Part shown: piece by piece, positions 33,301 to 42,633 of the stretch
How the letters are laid out: every line of letters starts with the position of its first letter
Position numbering within the stretch: position 1 is the stretch's first letter
The notes under the pieces: model-generated
The model's database searches: none
What the model was told of the DNA's origin: nothing
Seen by the model: only the letters and a program-made list of their open reading frames with translations
Source: Candidatus Geothrix odensensis
GTDB taxonomy: Bacteria; Acidobacteriota; Holophagae; Holophagales; Holophagaceae
DNA length: 64,000 nt
Direction: 5' to 3'
NCBI GenBank assembly: GCA_016714685.1
Contig: JADKCH010000002.1
Span: 1-64,000 of the forward strand
Position numbers and translations under genes: made by a program

Positions 33301-35184
33301 GTGGCCCGCACCCGTTTCCAGGATCCCTCGACCGCCGTCCCCCTGCGGGCCCTGCCGGCCGCGGCCCTGCGGGCCGTGCTCAGCGAAGGCTACTCGGGAC
33401 GGCAGTTCAAGCAGGACCTGACAGCCGGCTTCCTCGTGGGCATCGTGGCCCTGCCCCTGGCCATGGCCCTGGCCATCGCCGTGGGCGTGCCGCCCCAGCA
33501 AGGCCTCTACACCGCCATCATCGCCGGGTTCATCACAGCCCTGTTGGGCGGATCGAGGATCCAGGTGGCCGGGCCCACGGCGGCCTTCATCGTGGTGCTG
33601 GCGCCCCTCTACGTGAAGTTCGGGCTCTCGGGCCTGCTCATGTCAGGTCTGCTCGCCGGGCTCTTGCTCATCGGCATGGGCCTGCTGCGCATGGGCAAGC
33701 TCATCGAGTTCATCCCGTTCCCCGTGACCACCGGCTTCACCTCGGGCATCGCCACGGTGATCGCCGTCCTCCAGATCAAGGACCTGCTCGGCCTGAAGCT
33801 CGACCATGTCCCAGACCACTTCATCGAGCGGCTCGGTGCCATGGGACGCGCCTGGCACACGATCTCCCCCTGGGAGCTGCTCATCAGCCTGGGCACCCTG
33901 GCCATCCTGCTCATTCCGCGGCTGCCCAAGCGGCGCCTGGTGCGCCTCCCGAAGGTCCTGCGGAAGATCCCCGCCCCGCTCCTGGCCCTGCCCGCGGCGG
34001 CCGTTGCCGCCTGGGTCCTGGGGCGCTGGATCCCGGGTTTCGAAGTGGACACCATCGGCAGCCGCTTCCACACCATGGTGAACGGGCACCTGGTGGCCGG
34101 CATCCCCCAGGTGCTGCCCTCCTTCATGTGGCCCTGGAGCGCCCCGGGCGTGGATGGCCAGGCCATGGGCCTCAACCTCGGCACCATCCGGATGCTGCTG
34201 CCCAGCGCTTTCGCCGTGGCCATGCTGGGGGCCATCGAGTCGCTGCTGTCCGCCGTGGTGGCCGATGGCATGGCCCGCACCCGCCACGATCCGGACGCCG
34301 AGCTGCTGGCCCTGGGCGTGGGCAACGTCATCGCCCCTTTCTTCGGCGGCATCCCCGCCACCGGCGCCATCGCCCGCACGGCCACCAACTTCCGCTTCGG
34401 TGGGCGCACCCCCGTCGCCGCCATGGCCCATGCCCTGACCATCCTCCTGGCCATCCTGGTGCTGGCCCCCCTCATCCGCTACCTGCCCATGGCCAGCCTG
34501 GCGGCCCTGCTGCTGCTGGTGGCCTGGAACATGTCCGAGGTCGAGCACTTCCTCCACACCATCCGCGTGGCACCCAAGAGCGACGTGGCCGTCTTGCTCA
34601 CCTGCTTCTTCCTCACCGTCGTGTTCGACATGGTGATCGCCGTGACGGTGGGCATCGTGCTGGCCTCGCTGCTCTTCATGCGGCGCATGGCCACCGTGGC
34701 GGAGGGCCACGTGAGCCGCCCGGACCACCGCGCCCTGCCAGGACCCCTGCCCGAGGGCGTGGTGATCTACGACCTCTCCGGCCCCCTCTTCTTCGGCGCG
34801 GCGGAGCGGGCCCTGAACGCCATGCGGGCCATCGCCGCCGACGTGCGCGTGATCATCTTCCGCATGGAGCAGGTGCCCAGCGCGGACGTGAGTGGCCTGG
34901 TGGCCATGGAGGGCGTCCTGCGCGAGATGGAGCGCCAGCACATCAAGGCCATCTTCGTGGGGCTCCACGGCCAAGCCCTCAGCGTCTTCGAGCGCGGTGG
35001 GCTCAAGGACAAGGAGGGCGAGGTGGCCTTCTGCGCCACCATGGTCGAGGCCTTCCACGTCATGAACGCCAAGCTGCACACCTACAAGCGCCGCAACCTG
35101 GGGCCCATCAGCTTCCAGGTACTGCACCGCGAGAAGACGCGGAAGGCCATCTCCGATCAGAACAATCGCAACAGCGCGACGTAG
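33301..35184 (+). CDS. SulP-family anion transporter with STAS domain
   Basis: The 627-residue protein has an N-terminal membrane domain with 12-14 hydrophobic segments carrying the SulP motifs (FLVGIVALPLAMALAIAVGVPP, LYTAIIAGFITALLGGSRIQVAGPTAAF) and SALFAVAMLGAIESLLSAVVAD-like blocks. A cytoplasmic STAS domain follows (about 490-590, ADVSGLVAMEGVL). Members carry sulfate, bicarbonate or other anions as symporters or exchangers. GTG 33301 is the likely start; no strong ribosome-binding site is visible. The C-terminus overlaps the end of the opposite-strand gene at 35157-37646 by 28 bases. Substrate is not assignable; no carbonic anhydrase domain is fused. Confidence 0.9.
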   Translation: MARTRFQDPSTAVPLRALPAAALRAVLSEGYSGRQFKQDLTAGFLVGIVALPLAMALAIAVGVPPQQGLYTAIIAGFITALLGGSRIQVAGPTAAFIVVLAPLYVKFGLSGLLMSGLLAGLLLIGMGLLRMGKLIEFIPFPVTTGFTSGIATVIAVLQIKDLLGLKLDHVPDHFIERLGAMGRAWHTISPWELLISLGTLAILLIPRLPKRRLVRLPKVLRKIPAPLLALPAAAVAAWVLGRWIPGFEVDTIGSRFHTMVNGHLVAGIPQVLPSFMWPWSAPGVDGQAMGLNLGTIRMLLPSAFAVAMLGAIESLLSAVVADGMARTRHDPDAELLALGVGNVIAPFFGGIPATGAIARTATNFRFGGRTPVAAMAHALTILLAILVLAPLIRYLPMASLAALLLLVAWNMSEVEHFLHTIRVAPKSDVAVLLTCFFLTVVFDMVIAVTVGIVLASLLFMRRMATVAEGHVSRPDHRALPGPLPEGVVIYDLSGPLFFGAAERALNAMRAIAADVRVIIFRMEQVPSADVSGLVAMEGVLREMERQHIKAIFVGLHGQALSVFERGGLKDKEGEVAFCATMVEAFHVMNAKLHTYKRRNLGPISFQVLHREKTRKAISDQNNRNSAT

Positions 35185-37646
35185 CCGCTCACCGTTTTCA
35201 CCCCGGCGATGTCGCTCTGCAGGCCGAAGCCCAGGTCCACGCGCACCGAGGTGAACCACCAGAACCCCGGCAGGTCCCCGGCGAGCCCCAGGCCCGTCAC
35301 ACCGTAGGTCTTCCGGTCATCGAGGCCTCGGGCCCGGGCGTGCTCCAGGCTCACGGAGAGCCGGAGGCTCGGTCCCGTGGGAATGGCAAGCGCGGTCTTG
35401 GCGTAGGCCACCTGGTCGGCGGTGATGGCATTGGAGCGGATGCCGGCGATGCGGACCATGGAGCCGAAGCCGCCCACATCGAGGGAGTTGAACCGATCGA
35501 AGGCGCGGCCCCCCACCCAACCCGCTTCGCCATGGAACCAGAACCCGGGCTTCACCTCACGATCCAGGCCGAGGCTCCCGCCGTAGCGCTTGAAGGCCCC
35601 CTCTTCGGGGACGGATTTCGGATCGGCCGCCGTGCCGTAGGTGCCAGCGGGCCGCTTGCCCCAACCGTGGAAACCTCGGATCTGGAAGCCCCGGAACAGC
35701 CAGGAGCCCTGCAGGCTGCCCATCTTCGTGAGTCCCGAGGGGGGCAGGGCATAGCCCGGCGTGCGGTACCGGGTCTCGCCTTCGCTGTAGTCGTCGTAGA
35801 GGAAGTCGCCACGGCCCTCCAGGCGGAAGCCCAGGCCCAGGTCACGGCCCAGTTCCACGCCCGCCATGCCGAAACGCCGACCCACACCATCCTGGTTGGC
35901 CAGCCTTCCATCCACCACCGGTCGCTCCGTGCCCTTCAAGAGCAGGCCCATGGCGCTGGCGCTGACATCGAAGCCGCCCAGCCCGCGGGGAATGGCGAGG
36001 TTGATCGTGTTGAAGACGCCCGCCACGAGGGCGTTCACCTGCACGCCCCTGCCGAAGGCGTTGTAGTCGAAATACACGAAGCCGCCCAGGGGCACCACCG
36101 AGGGTGTCATGCCTGGATCCACCAGCACGAGCCCAGCCAGGGCGCGGCCGCTGCTCTTGGCCTTCTCGTCGATCTTGCGGGTGCCGTCGCCCTGGCGCGT
36201 GAAGTAGCGCGCCCCCTCCGGCGTGACCTTGAGCATGGTGCCGCTTGAAGTGCGGGCGGCGTCCCGCTCGGCCAGGAACTGGTCGCTGTTCAGGTTGAAG
36301 TCGCGGTAGGTGAAGCGCCGCTGGACCTGCACCACGCCGTCGGTGCTCACCCAGCGCTCGTAGGTCTTCACGGCCACCGGGCGCCAGACCCCAGGCGCCA
36401 CGGTCCCATAGGTGAGGATCTCGCGCTCGCTCTTCACGGTGCCGGGCAGGTCGTTGCGCTCGCGGCGCTCCTCGAGGATCCGCCCGCTGGCCTCGTCCAC
36501 TTCCAGCTCGCCCGCGTAGGCAAGCGGATCGGGGCTCACTGGCTCGAAGCGCAGCAGGCGCCGGCCAGGACCGGCGGGTCCGCCATCCCGGTAGCGGTAC
36601 CGCTCGGCCAGGCTGAGGGCCACGGGCAGGGACACGGACTGGCGGCTCTCGATGAGGGGCAGCTGCACCTCGCCGGCGAGGTTGGCCTTCACGCCGTTCA
36701 GCCGCACCTCCTTCTGCAGCAGTTCGGGCCAGTCCCCGGCCTCCTCGAAGTAGCTGAAGGTGAAGCCGAGGTCGCCGCCCGGGCCTCGCGTGCCCTGGAT
36801 GTGCAGATCCAGATCAGCCTTGGCCTGGAGCGTCCGCACCCCCGCCCGTGAGCGCAGGTGGGCGGCGCGCACCTGCGCCAGCAGCGCGCCCACGTCGTAG
36901 GCGTCCGCGGCCGTCACCGCCACTTCGTGGCGCTCCTTCGGCAGGGGCACGGCCGACCAGGTCCCGTCCACGAAGGTCCAGCGGCGGGCCTCGCCGGCCC
37001 GGTTGCGCAAGGTGAGGTCGCCCACGCCGCCTTCAACTTCCACGAAGCCCGTGGGAATCAGGCCCGCGAGCTGGGCGGAGGAGCCGCCGGCCGGCACCAC
37101 CAGGCGGCCGCCATCGCCCAGCAGCGTGGAGGCCTGGGGGCCGGGATCCTTCGGCAGCCAGAGGGTCCAGGGGCGGCCCGGGAAGGTCTCCTGGGCCTGA
37201 GCCAGCTGGGCGCGCCAGGCGGCGCTGTCCACATTCAGATCGGAGGGCAGCAGCGCGCCGCCATCCACCGCGCCCCAGGCGGTCTCATCCAGGACGGGGG
37301 TGGCCTTGGGATCGAAGGCCACGTAGAGCCTCTGCCCCGGAGCCTGGGCCCGGAGGGCCTGGGCCGCCGCCAGCAGCAGCGGGACGCGGGCCTCGCCCTG
37401 GGGCAGGCGCAGCCGCACGGCCGGAGCCTCCCGGACCGCGGCCACCAGGGGGATCCAGCGCTGCCGGGCGGCCTCCACCTGGGTGGCATCCCGGTTGTCC
37501 CGGGGCAGCAGCAGGGCGGCTTCCGCCGTGGTCAGGTCCAGGTCCACCGGGGGAGCCTCGCCGATGCGGAGCGGGGCCAGGGTGGGCGCCTGGGCGGCCA
37601 GCACCAGCGTGAGCGTGGGAATCAGGGCGAAGAGAGGGCGCGGCAC
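35157..37646 (-). CDS. Large exported protein with outer-membrane barrel-like C-terminus
   Basis: The 829-residue product starts at GTG with a signal peptide (LFALIPTLTLVLAAQ). Residues about 20-240 are a globular Ala/Leu-rich region. A central part (about 245-480) resembles the periplasmic lipoprotein- or substrate-sorting region of M1-peptidase-like or TonB-associated proteins only vaguely. The last 330 residues are a series of amphipathic strands (YNAFGRGVQVNALVAGVFN, LGRDLGLGFRLEGRGDFLYDD, RVDLGFGLQSDI) ending in Phe, a barrel signature. I do not recognise the family. It is transcribed convergently with the SulP gene. A role in secretion or surface assembly is possible. Confidence 0.6.
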   Translation of the reverse strand: MPRPLFALIPTLTLVLAAQAPTLAPLRIGEAPPVDLDLTTAEAALLLPRDNRDATQVEAARQRWIPLVAAVREAPAVRLRLPQGEARVPLLLAAAQALRAQAPGQRLYVAFDPKATPVLDETAWGAVDGGALLPSDLNVDSAAWRAQLAQAQETFPGRPWTLWLPKDPGPQASTLLGDGGRLVVPAGGSSAQLAGLIPTGFVEVEGGVGDLTLRNRAGEARRWTFVDGTWSAVPLPKERHEVAVTAADAYDVGALLAQVRAAHLRSRAGVRTLQAKADLDLHIQGTRGPGGDLGFTFSYFEEAGDWPELLQKEVRLNGVKANLAGEVQLPLIESRQSVSLPVALSLAERYRYRDGGPAGPGRRLLRFEPVSPDPLAYAGELEVDEASGRILEERRERNDLPGTVKSEREILTYGTVAPGVWRPVAVKTYERWVSTDGVVQVQRRFTYRDFNLNSDQFLAERDAARTSSGTMLKVTPEGARYFTRQGDGTRKIDEKAKSSGRALAGLVLVDPGMTPSVVPLGGFVYFDYNAFGRGVQVNALVAGVFNTINLAIPRGLGGFDVSASAMGLLLKGTERPVVDGRLANQDGVGRRFGMAGVELGRDLGLGFRLEGRGDFLYDDYSEGETRYRTPGYALPPSGLTKMGSLQGSWLFRGFQIRGFHGWGKRPAGTYGTAADPKSVPEEGAFKRYGGSLGLDREVKPGFWFHGEAGWVGGRAFDRFNSLDVGGFGSMVRIAGIRSNAITADQVAYAKTALAIPTGPSLRLSVSLEHARARGLDDRKTYGVTGLGLAGDLPGFWWFTSVRVDLGFGLQSDIAGVKTVSGYVALLRLF

Positions 37647-37714
37647 GATGCCTCCAGATCAGGAAGGCTACCGCGGCGACCGCCCATCGGGTTATCCGGT
37701 ATCCTCGAAGGTCT

Positions 37715-38902
37715 ATGCGATTCACGGTCCGACTCACTCATGCCAACGGGGAAGTGCTGGTGCGCGAGTTCGAGGCGGAGAGCGCCGAGAGCCTCCGGGC
37801 CCGCGTGCTCGCCGAGGGCGGCTTCCCCCTGGAGATCACCCGGACCGACACGGCCTTCCGCAGCCGGAGCCAGCTCAAGACCGAATCCCTGGTGCTCTTC
37901 AACCAGGAGCTGCTGGCCCTCCTGAGGGCCGGAATCCCCCTCCTGCAGTCCCTGGAGCTGCTGGTGGGCCACGGCAAGGATGCCCAGCTGCGGCGCAGCC
38001 TCACCCAGGTGGTGGAGCTGGTGCGCGAGGGCATGTCCTTCTCCGATGCCCTGGAGCAGGCGGGGTCCTTCCCGCCCATCTACCGCAGCAACGTGGTGGC
38101 GGGTGAGCGCAGCGGCACCCTGCCGGAAGTGCTGGCCCGGTGGCTGTCCTTCCAGAAGTTCGCGCAGACCAGTCGCCGCCGCATCATCGAGGCCCTCTTC
38201 TACCCGACCTTCCTGGTGCTGGTGCTGATTCTGGCCCTGGGCGTGATCTTCAACGTGGTGCTGCCCCGCTTCGCCGAGTTCTACGCCGGCGGCGACATCG
38301 AGATGCCCTTCTTCACCCGCATCCTGCTGGGCGCCGGCAAGCTCGTCAGCTCCACCCTCTGGGTGCAGGGCGTCCTTCTCGTGGGCCTGGTGGTCCTGGG
38401 CCGCTGGATGGTGGCCTCCGAGGCCGGGCGCAAGCTGGCCGAGCGGCTGCTGCTGATGCTGCCCAAGGTGGGCACCTTGTATCGCATGTACCACTCCAGC
38501 GTGTTCTGCCGGACCCTGGGCGTGCTCCTGTCCGGGGGCCTGCCGGTGGTGCAGGCCCTGGAGGTGGTGCAGCGCACCAGCCCCAGCGAGCGCATGAAGG
38601 CCGGCCTGCTCCTGATCACGGACAAGGTCCGGGCGGGCAGCAGCCTCCACCTGGCCCTGGAGCAGGCCAAGGTCCTGGACCCCCTCGCCGTGGAGATGAT
38701 CCGCGTGGGCGAGCAGAGCAGCGCCCTCCCCGAGATGCTCGACCACGTGGCGAACTTCTTCGATTCGGAAGTGGAGAAGGCCACCACGGCCGTCACCAGC
38801 CTCATCGGCCCCGTGCTCATCCTCTTCATGGGCGTGGTCGTCCTGGGCCTGCTGCTGGCCATCTACGTGCCGCTCTTCAACGCCAGCAGCATGGTGCGGT
38901 AG
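37715..38902 (+). CDS. GspF/PilC-family inner-membrane platform protein
   Basis: The 395-residue protein is the polytopic platform of type II secretion or type IV pili. An N-terminal soluble segment (1-60) is followed by two T2SSF domains (about 68-190 and 270-390), each with a long amphipathic helix and the loop motif (LLRAGIPLLQSLELL; LLSGGLPVVQALEVV). Three transmembrane helices sit near 165-190, 215-235 and 365-390. The pattern VAGERSGTLPEVL / RVGEQSSALPEML recurs in both halves. Neither ATPase nor pilin genes lie nearby, so it could serve pili or secretion elsewhere in the genome. It converges with the EnvC-like gene 88 bases later. Confidence 0.93.
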   Translation: MRFTVRLTHANGEVLVREFEAESAESLRARVLAEGGFPLEITRTDTAFRSRSQLKTESLVLFNQELLALLRAGIPLLQSLELLVGHGKDAQLRRSLTQVVELVREGMSFSDALEQAGSFPPIYRSNVVAGERSGTLPEVLARWLSFQKFAQTSRRRIIEALFYPTFLVLVLILALGVIFNVVLPRFAEFYAGGDIEMPFFTRILLGAGKLVSSTLWVQGVLLVGLVVLGRWMVASEAGRKLAERLLLMLPKVGTLYRMYHSSVFCRTLGVLLSGGLPVVQALEVVQRTSPSERMKAGLLLITDKVRAGSSLHLALEQAKVLDPLAVEMIRVGEQSSALPEMLDHVANFFDSEVEKATTAVTSLIGPVLILFMGVVVLGLLLAIYVPLFNASSMVR

Positions 38903-38990
38903 GGACTTCAAGGCTGGTCCCCGAAGGCGCGGAAGCGAAAATTCAATTCCTGCTCCGTGATTTCCGCGACCAGCTTGCTTGACCCGGAAG

Positions 38991-40148
38991 CTACCGGTAT
39001 CTACGTTTCAGCCACTTCTGCGGATCCTGGGGCTGGGCCTGGTGGCGGATCTCGAAGCCCAGGCGTGGGCCATCCACGGTGTCGCCCACGGCGCCCACGG
39101 CTTCCCCCGCCTTGAGCACCTGGCCCTTGGCGACGCCCAGGCCCAGGAGGTGGGTGTAGAGCGTGAACCAGCCCCCGCCGTGGTCGAGGATCACCATGGG
39201 GCCGTAGCTCTGGTAGTAGTCGGCGAAGGCCACCTTGCCATCGGCCACCGCCGCCACGCTGGCGCCCCCGGGGGCGCTGATGAGCAGCCCGCTCTGCATG
39301 GTCTTGGTCCTGAAGCGCGGATGCAGGTGCTCCCCGAAGCCCAGGGCCAGCGTGCCCTCCACGGGCTGGGGCAGCTCGCCGCGGAGTCCGGCGAAGGCCA
39401 CGGCGGGCTCGAAGGCCTCGCCCTTCGGCTTGCTGAGCAGGCCCGCCAGCAGCCGCTCCAGCTGCACGGCCTCCTCCGCCAGCTCCGCCTGGGCCTGCTT
39501 CTGGGCCACCTCGTCCTTCTGCAGGCCCTCCAGGAAGCTGTTGAGCTTCTCCTCCTGGAGCCGCAGCGCGGCCTGGAGCTGGGCGGCCTCCTGTTCCTCG
39601 TGGGCCAGCCGGGCGAGCACCTCTTTCAGCGACTTCTCCTTCGAGGCCAGGTCTCCCTGCAGTCGCTGGATCTGGCCCAGCTGCTTGCGTTCCTGCAAGC
39701 GCGCCCAGGCCAGCATGCGGCCCCGCACCAGCCAGGCCTCGAGGTCCTTGAAGGTGACATAGAGCGCCACGTCACCCCAGGGACCCAGGGCCTGCATCCA
39801 GCGCACCTGCTTGCGGAGGCTCCCCTGGAGGCGCTGCATCTCACCCTGGATCCGCGTCCGCTCGCGGCCGATGACCTGCACCTCGTTCTGGGCCTGGTCC
39901 CGGCGCAGGCGGGCGCCCTCCACCTGGGCCTTGGCCCGGTCCCGCTGCAGCGAGATGCCCTGGATCTCCACCAGCACGCCCTTGCGGCGCTTCTTCAGGG
40001 AGGCCAGCTGCTGGTCCACCTGCCCCAGCCGGCCCTGGATGGCCGCCAGCTTCTGCCGCAGCTCCGCCGGATCCTGGGCGCTCTGGGCCGCGAGGATCGC
40101 CGGGAGGAGGACTGCGGCCAGCGGTCGCACGCTCCTACTTCCGCCCAC
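38991..40148 (-). CDS. EnvC/NlpD-like coiled-coil protein with degenerate M23 domain
   Basis: The 385-residue exported protein has a signal peptide (VRPLAAVLLPAILAAQ), a very long coiled coil (about 25-245) and a C-terminal LytM/M23 domain (about 270-380). The first zinc motif is replaced (HxGxD becomes QSGLLISAP) and the last is YTHL, so the peptidase is probably inactive, as in EnvC, which activates amidases during division instead of cutting itself. Start is GTG 40148, overlapping the upstream membrane protein gene. There is no ftsE/ftsX pair visible; the adjacent gene is an unrelated membrane protein. Confidence 0.85.
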   Translation of the reverse strand: MGGSRSVRPLAAVLLPAILAAQSAQDPAELRQKLAAIQGRLGQVDQQLASLKKRRKGVLVEIQGISLQRDRAKAQVEGARLRRDQAQNEVQVIGRERTRIQGEMQRLQGSLRKQVRWMQALGPWGDVALYVTFKDLEAWLVRGRMLAWARLQERKQLGQIQRLQGDLASKEKSLKEVLARLAHEEQEAAQLQAALRLQEEKLNSFLEGLQKDEVAQKQAQAELAEEAVQLERLLAGLLSKPKGEAFEPAVAFAGLRGELPQPVEGTLALGFGEHLHPRFRTKTMQSGLLISAPGGASVAAVADGKVAFADYYQSYGPMVILDHGGGWFTLYTHLLGLGVAKGQVLKAGEAVGAVGDTVDGPRLGFEIRHQAQPQDPQKWLKRRYR

Positions 40149-40875
40149 CCGCCGGAAGCAGCATGGCCAGGGCGCCCAGCACCAGCGGGCCGCCGATGGA
40201 CAGGGGCAGGGCCAGCGGCGAGAAGGGATCCGAGGGCAGCTGGGCCATGGGGAGCAGACGGACGAGCACCTCGAGTCCCTTCACCTGGCCGGCGCTCCAG
40301 CCCAGGTCCTGGCCGAAGTCCAGGAAGAAGCTCAGGCGCGGCCCCAGTTCCCGCAGCAGCAGCGTGAAGAGCAGGGCCAGGCCGGCGCTGGACTTCAGCA
40401 GGCGGGAGAGCAGCACGGCCCACAGCAGCATCTGGAGGCCTAGCAGGAGCCCGTGCAGGTCCGCGCGGAGCAGCTCCGGCGGCCAGGCCTCGCCGATGAG
40501 CCGCCAGCTCAGGGCCCAGACGGGGATCAGCGCCACCTGCGACAGGAAGAGGCCGTGGGCGAAGCCCAGGCCCGTGCCCACGAAGAAGCCCTTGAAGCGC
40601 TCCCCCCGCGCGGCCGCGGCCGTCCACTGGCTCACGGGACCGAAGGCCCCCAGCAGCACCACCAGGGACACCACCCAGTACATCACGCCCTGCAGGTTGC
40701 CCACCGCGTAGGAGCGCAGCGAGTCGGCCCCCAGGGGGATGACGGTGCCGAAGACGAGGATCTGCGAGCCGCCCTCCCCCTGCTGGCCCCGCACCGCCAT
40801 GACCACCAGGCCCGTGATGAACAGGCAGGCCAGCGCCCAGCCGATGCGCAGCTTCGAACTTCCAAACCGATCCAT
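40135..40875 (-). CDS. Polytopic membrane protein of unknown function (ABC permease-like)
   Basis: The 246-residue product has about six hydrophobic segments (LRIGWALACLFITGLVVMAV, VMYWVVSLVVLLGAF, GLGFAHGLFLSQVALIPVWA, LLLGLQMLLWAVLLSRLL, LALLFTLLLRE and GGPLVLGALAMLL) and short loops. This resembles ABC-2 type permeases but no family motif is decisive. ATG 40875 has GGAG six bases upstream; a longer frame begins at 40914 without a binding site. The last 14 bases overlap the start of the EnvC-like gene, indicating one transcript and probably joint action at the envelope. No ATPase gene is adjacent. Confidence 0.6.
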   Translation of the reverse strand: MDRFGSSKLRIGWALACLFITGLVVMAVRGQQGEGGSQILVFGTVIPLGADSLRSYAVGNLQGVMYWVVSLVVLLGAFGPVSQWTAAAARGERFKGFFVGTGLGFAHGLFLSQVALIPVWALSWRLIGEAWPPELLRADLHGLLLGLQMLLWAVLLSRLLKSSAGLALLFTLLLRELGPRLSFFLDFGQDLGWSAGQVKGLEVLVRLLPMAQLPSDPFSPLALPLSIGGPLVLGALAMLLPAGGRK

Positions 40876-40916
40876 GAAGGCTCCACAGGATCCTTCGAGT
40901 GTAGGGCAGGACACCC

Positions 40917-41336
40917 TCAGCGTGCGGCCAGCACCCGCGCCAGGTGGGCCTTCACCTCGGCCAGGCGCTCGGGCAGCACCGCCACGAACACCGTGTCATC
41001 ACCGGCCAAAGTACCCACCTGCCCCGGCGCCGGATCCGAGTCGAGGCTGAGGCCCAGGGCCTGGGCGAAGCCGGGGGCCGTGCGCAGCACCAGCAGGTTC
41101 GGCGGGGCCTCGGCGATGCTCACCTCTGGAAGGACCTGGCCACCCGCTTCCACACGGCGGTAGCGGCCATGGACCTTCTGCACCCCCAGCCGCTTCAGCC
41201 GCCGGGACAGGGTGGACTGCGTCAGCTCATGGCCCTGCGCTTTCAGCCGCGCCTGCAGGTCCCCCTGGTCGGTGATGGGGGCGCCGTCCAGCAACTGGAG
41301 GATGAGGGAATCCAGGTCCATGCATGGATGGTGCAT
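40917..41336 (-). CDS. argR: Arginine repressor ArgR
   Basis: The 139-residue (or 134 from the second ATG, 41321) protein has the N-terminal winged helix with the SR motif TQSTLSRRLKRLGVQKVHGRY and the C-terminal hexamerisation/arginine-binding domain (NLLVLRTAPGFAQAL, GTLAGDDTVFVAVL, equivalent to the GTxxGDDT motif). It senses arginine and represses arginine biosynthesis. It is transcribed divergently from the arg operon, with palindrome-like motifs TGCATA/TATGCA in the shared region, the ordinary layout for autoregulation and operon control. Neither ATG has an obvious ribosome-binding site. Confidence 0.93.
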   Translation of the reverse strand: MHHPCMDLDSLILQLLDGAPITDQGDLQARLKAQGHELTQSTLSRRLKRLGVQKVHGRYRRVEAGGQVLPEVSIAEAPPNLLVLRTAPGFAQALGLSLDSDPAPGQVGTLAGDDTVFVAVLPERLAEVKAHLARVLAAR

Positions 41337-41471
41337 GAAATTGCATAAGCCAACAAGTCGAAATCCTCAATAACACATCAAATTCACCAAATTCATGCTT
41401 GAATCCGGCCTACAGGCGCGCATAATATGCAATCTGCCGCCTGGTTATGCACCCTCCATGCGCGCATATGC
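41332..41471. promoter_or_regulatory. Cluster of putative ArgR operators
   Basis: The region between argR and argD contains TGCATGAAATTGCATA (41332-41347), the palindrome GCATAATATGC (41420-41430), TTATGCA (41445-41451) and GCATATGC (41464-41471). These resemble halves of the Arg box, and an ArgR gene adjoins. They overlap the expected promoter and start regions of both genes. Boundaries are approximate. Confidence 0.5.
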
Positions 41472-41484
41472 ACAGGATGCCTGC

Positions 41485-42633
41485 ATGACCGCCGCCCTCC
41501 CGATCCCCGCCCTGCTCCCCACCTACGCCCCCTATCCCTTCCCCCTGGTGCGGGGCGAGGCCGACCGGGTCTTTGACGACCAGGGCCAGGGCTGGTGGGA
41601 CTTCTACGGCGGCCACTGCGTGTGCGCCACGGGCCACAGCCACCCCAAGGTGGTGAAGGCGGTGGCCGAGCAGGCCGCCTCGCTGCTGTTCTACTCCGCC
41701 GCAGCGGCGCTGCCCGTGCGGGACCAGGCCGCCGCCGCCATCACCGCCTACGCCGGCATGGACTCGGTCTTCTTCTGCAACAGCGGCGCCGAGGCCAACG
41801 AGAATGCCCTGAAGCTGGCCCTGCTGCTCACGGGCCGGAAGCGGCTCGCCGCCTTCGAGGGCGGCTGGCACGGCCGCACCCTGCTGGCCCTCTCAGTCAC
41901 CGACGATCCCAAGATCACTGAGCCCTTCGCCGACCAGCTGGTGCCCTGCCTGCGCCTGCCCTTCGGCGATCTCGCGGCCCTGGCCGCGGCCGATTTCTCC
42001 ACCGTCGCCGGCGTCATCCTGGAGCCCATCCAGAGCATGGCCGGCATCAAGACCGCCTCCCGCGCCTGGTTCCAGGCCCTGCGCGCCAAGTGCGATGCCG
42101 CGGGCACCCTGCTCATCTTCGACGAGATCCAGACCGGCATGGGCCGCCTGGGAACGCCCTTCGCCGCCCAGTTCTACGGCGTGCGGCCCGACCTCATCAC
42201 CTCGGCCAAGGGGCTCGCCTCAGGCGTGCCCATGGGCGCCCTGCTCATGACCGCCGCCGTCGCCGCGAAACTCAGGGGCGGCGACCTGGGCAGCACCTTC
42301 GGCGGCGGCCCCCTGGCCTGCGCGGCACTGCTGGCCACTGTGGACGTCATCACCCATGAGGGCCTGATGCCCAGCGCCATGGCCGCCGCCGCCCGGTTGA
42401 GGCTGGAGCTCGCGGGCTCCGTGGTGACGGAAGTCCTCGGCGAGGGCCTGCTGCTGGGCCTGCGCAGCACCCACGCCGCGGCCCTCAAGAAGCACCTCCT
42501 GTCAAAACACATCCTTGTCGGCGGGTCGGGCGATGCCACCGTGCTGCGCCTGATGCCGCCCCTCAATGTCAGCGGCGAAGCCCTGAGCGCCCTCATCACC
42601 GCCATCCACGCCTTCCAGCCGGAGTCGAAATGA
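41485..42633 (+). CDS. argD: Acetylornithine (acyl-ornithine) aminotransferase
   Basis: ArgD is a PLP-dependent class III aminotransferase converting N-acyl-glutamate semialdehyde to N-acyl-ornithine. The 382-residue product has GHCVCATGHSHPKVV, FFCNSGAEANENALKLA, the PLP-aspartate motif LLIFDEIQTGMGRLG and the Schiff-base lysine in ITSAKGLASGVPMGA. ATG 41485 opens the usual N-terminus; an earlier in-frame ATG at 41395 would add 30 residues covering the operator region. The stop overlaps the start of the transcarbamylase gene by ATGA. First gene of the biosynthetic operon. Confidence 0.95.
   Translation: MTAALPIPALLPTYAPYPFPLVRGEADRVFDDQGQGWWDFYGGHCVCATGHSHPKVVKAVAEQAASLLFYSAAAALPVRDQAAAAITAYAGMDSVFFCNSGAEANENALKLALLLTGRKRLAAFEGGWHGRTLLALSVTDDPKITEPFADQLVPCLRLPFGDLAALAAADFSTVAGVILEPIQSMAGIKTASRAWFQALRAKCDAAGTLLIFDEIQTGMGRLGTPFAAQFYGVRPDLITSAKGLASGVPMGALLMTAAVAAKLRGGDLGSTFGGGPLACAALLATVDVITHEGLMPSAMAAAARLRLELAGSVVTEVLGEGLLLGLRSTHAAALKKHLLSKHILVGGSGDATVLRLMPPLNVSGEALSALITAIHAFQPESK

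Noticed and set aside
34128..36248. Long plus-strand open frame of about 700 codons across the SulP/barrel junction
   Set aside because: Arg/Pro/His-rich composition, antisense or out of frame to two well-supported genes.
40135..40875. FtsX as partner of the EnvC-like protein
   Set aside because: Too many membrane segments, no periplasmic FtsX domain and no adjacent FtsE ATPase.
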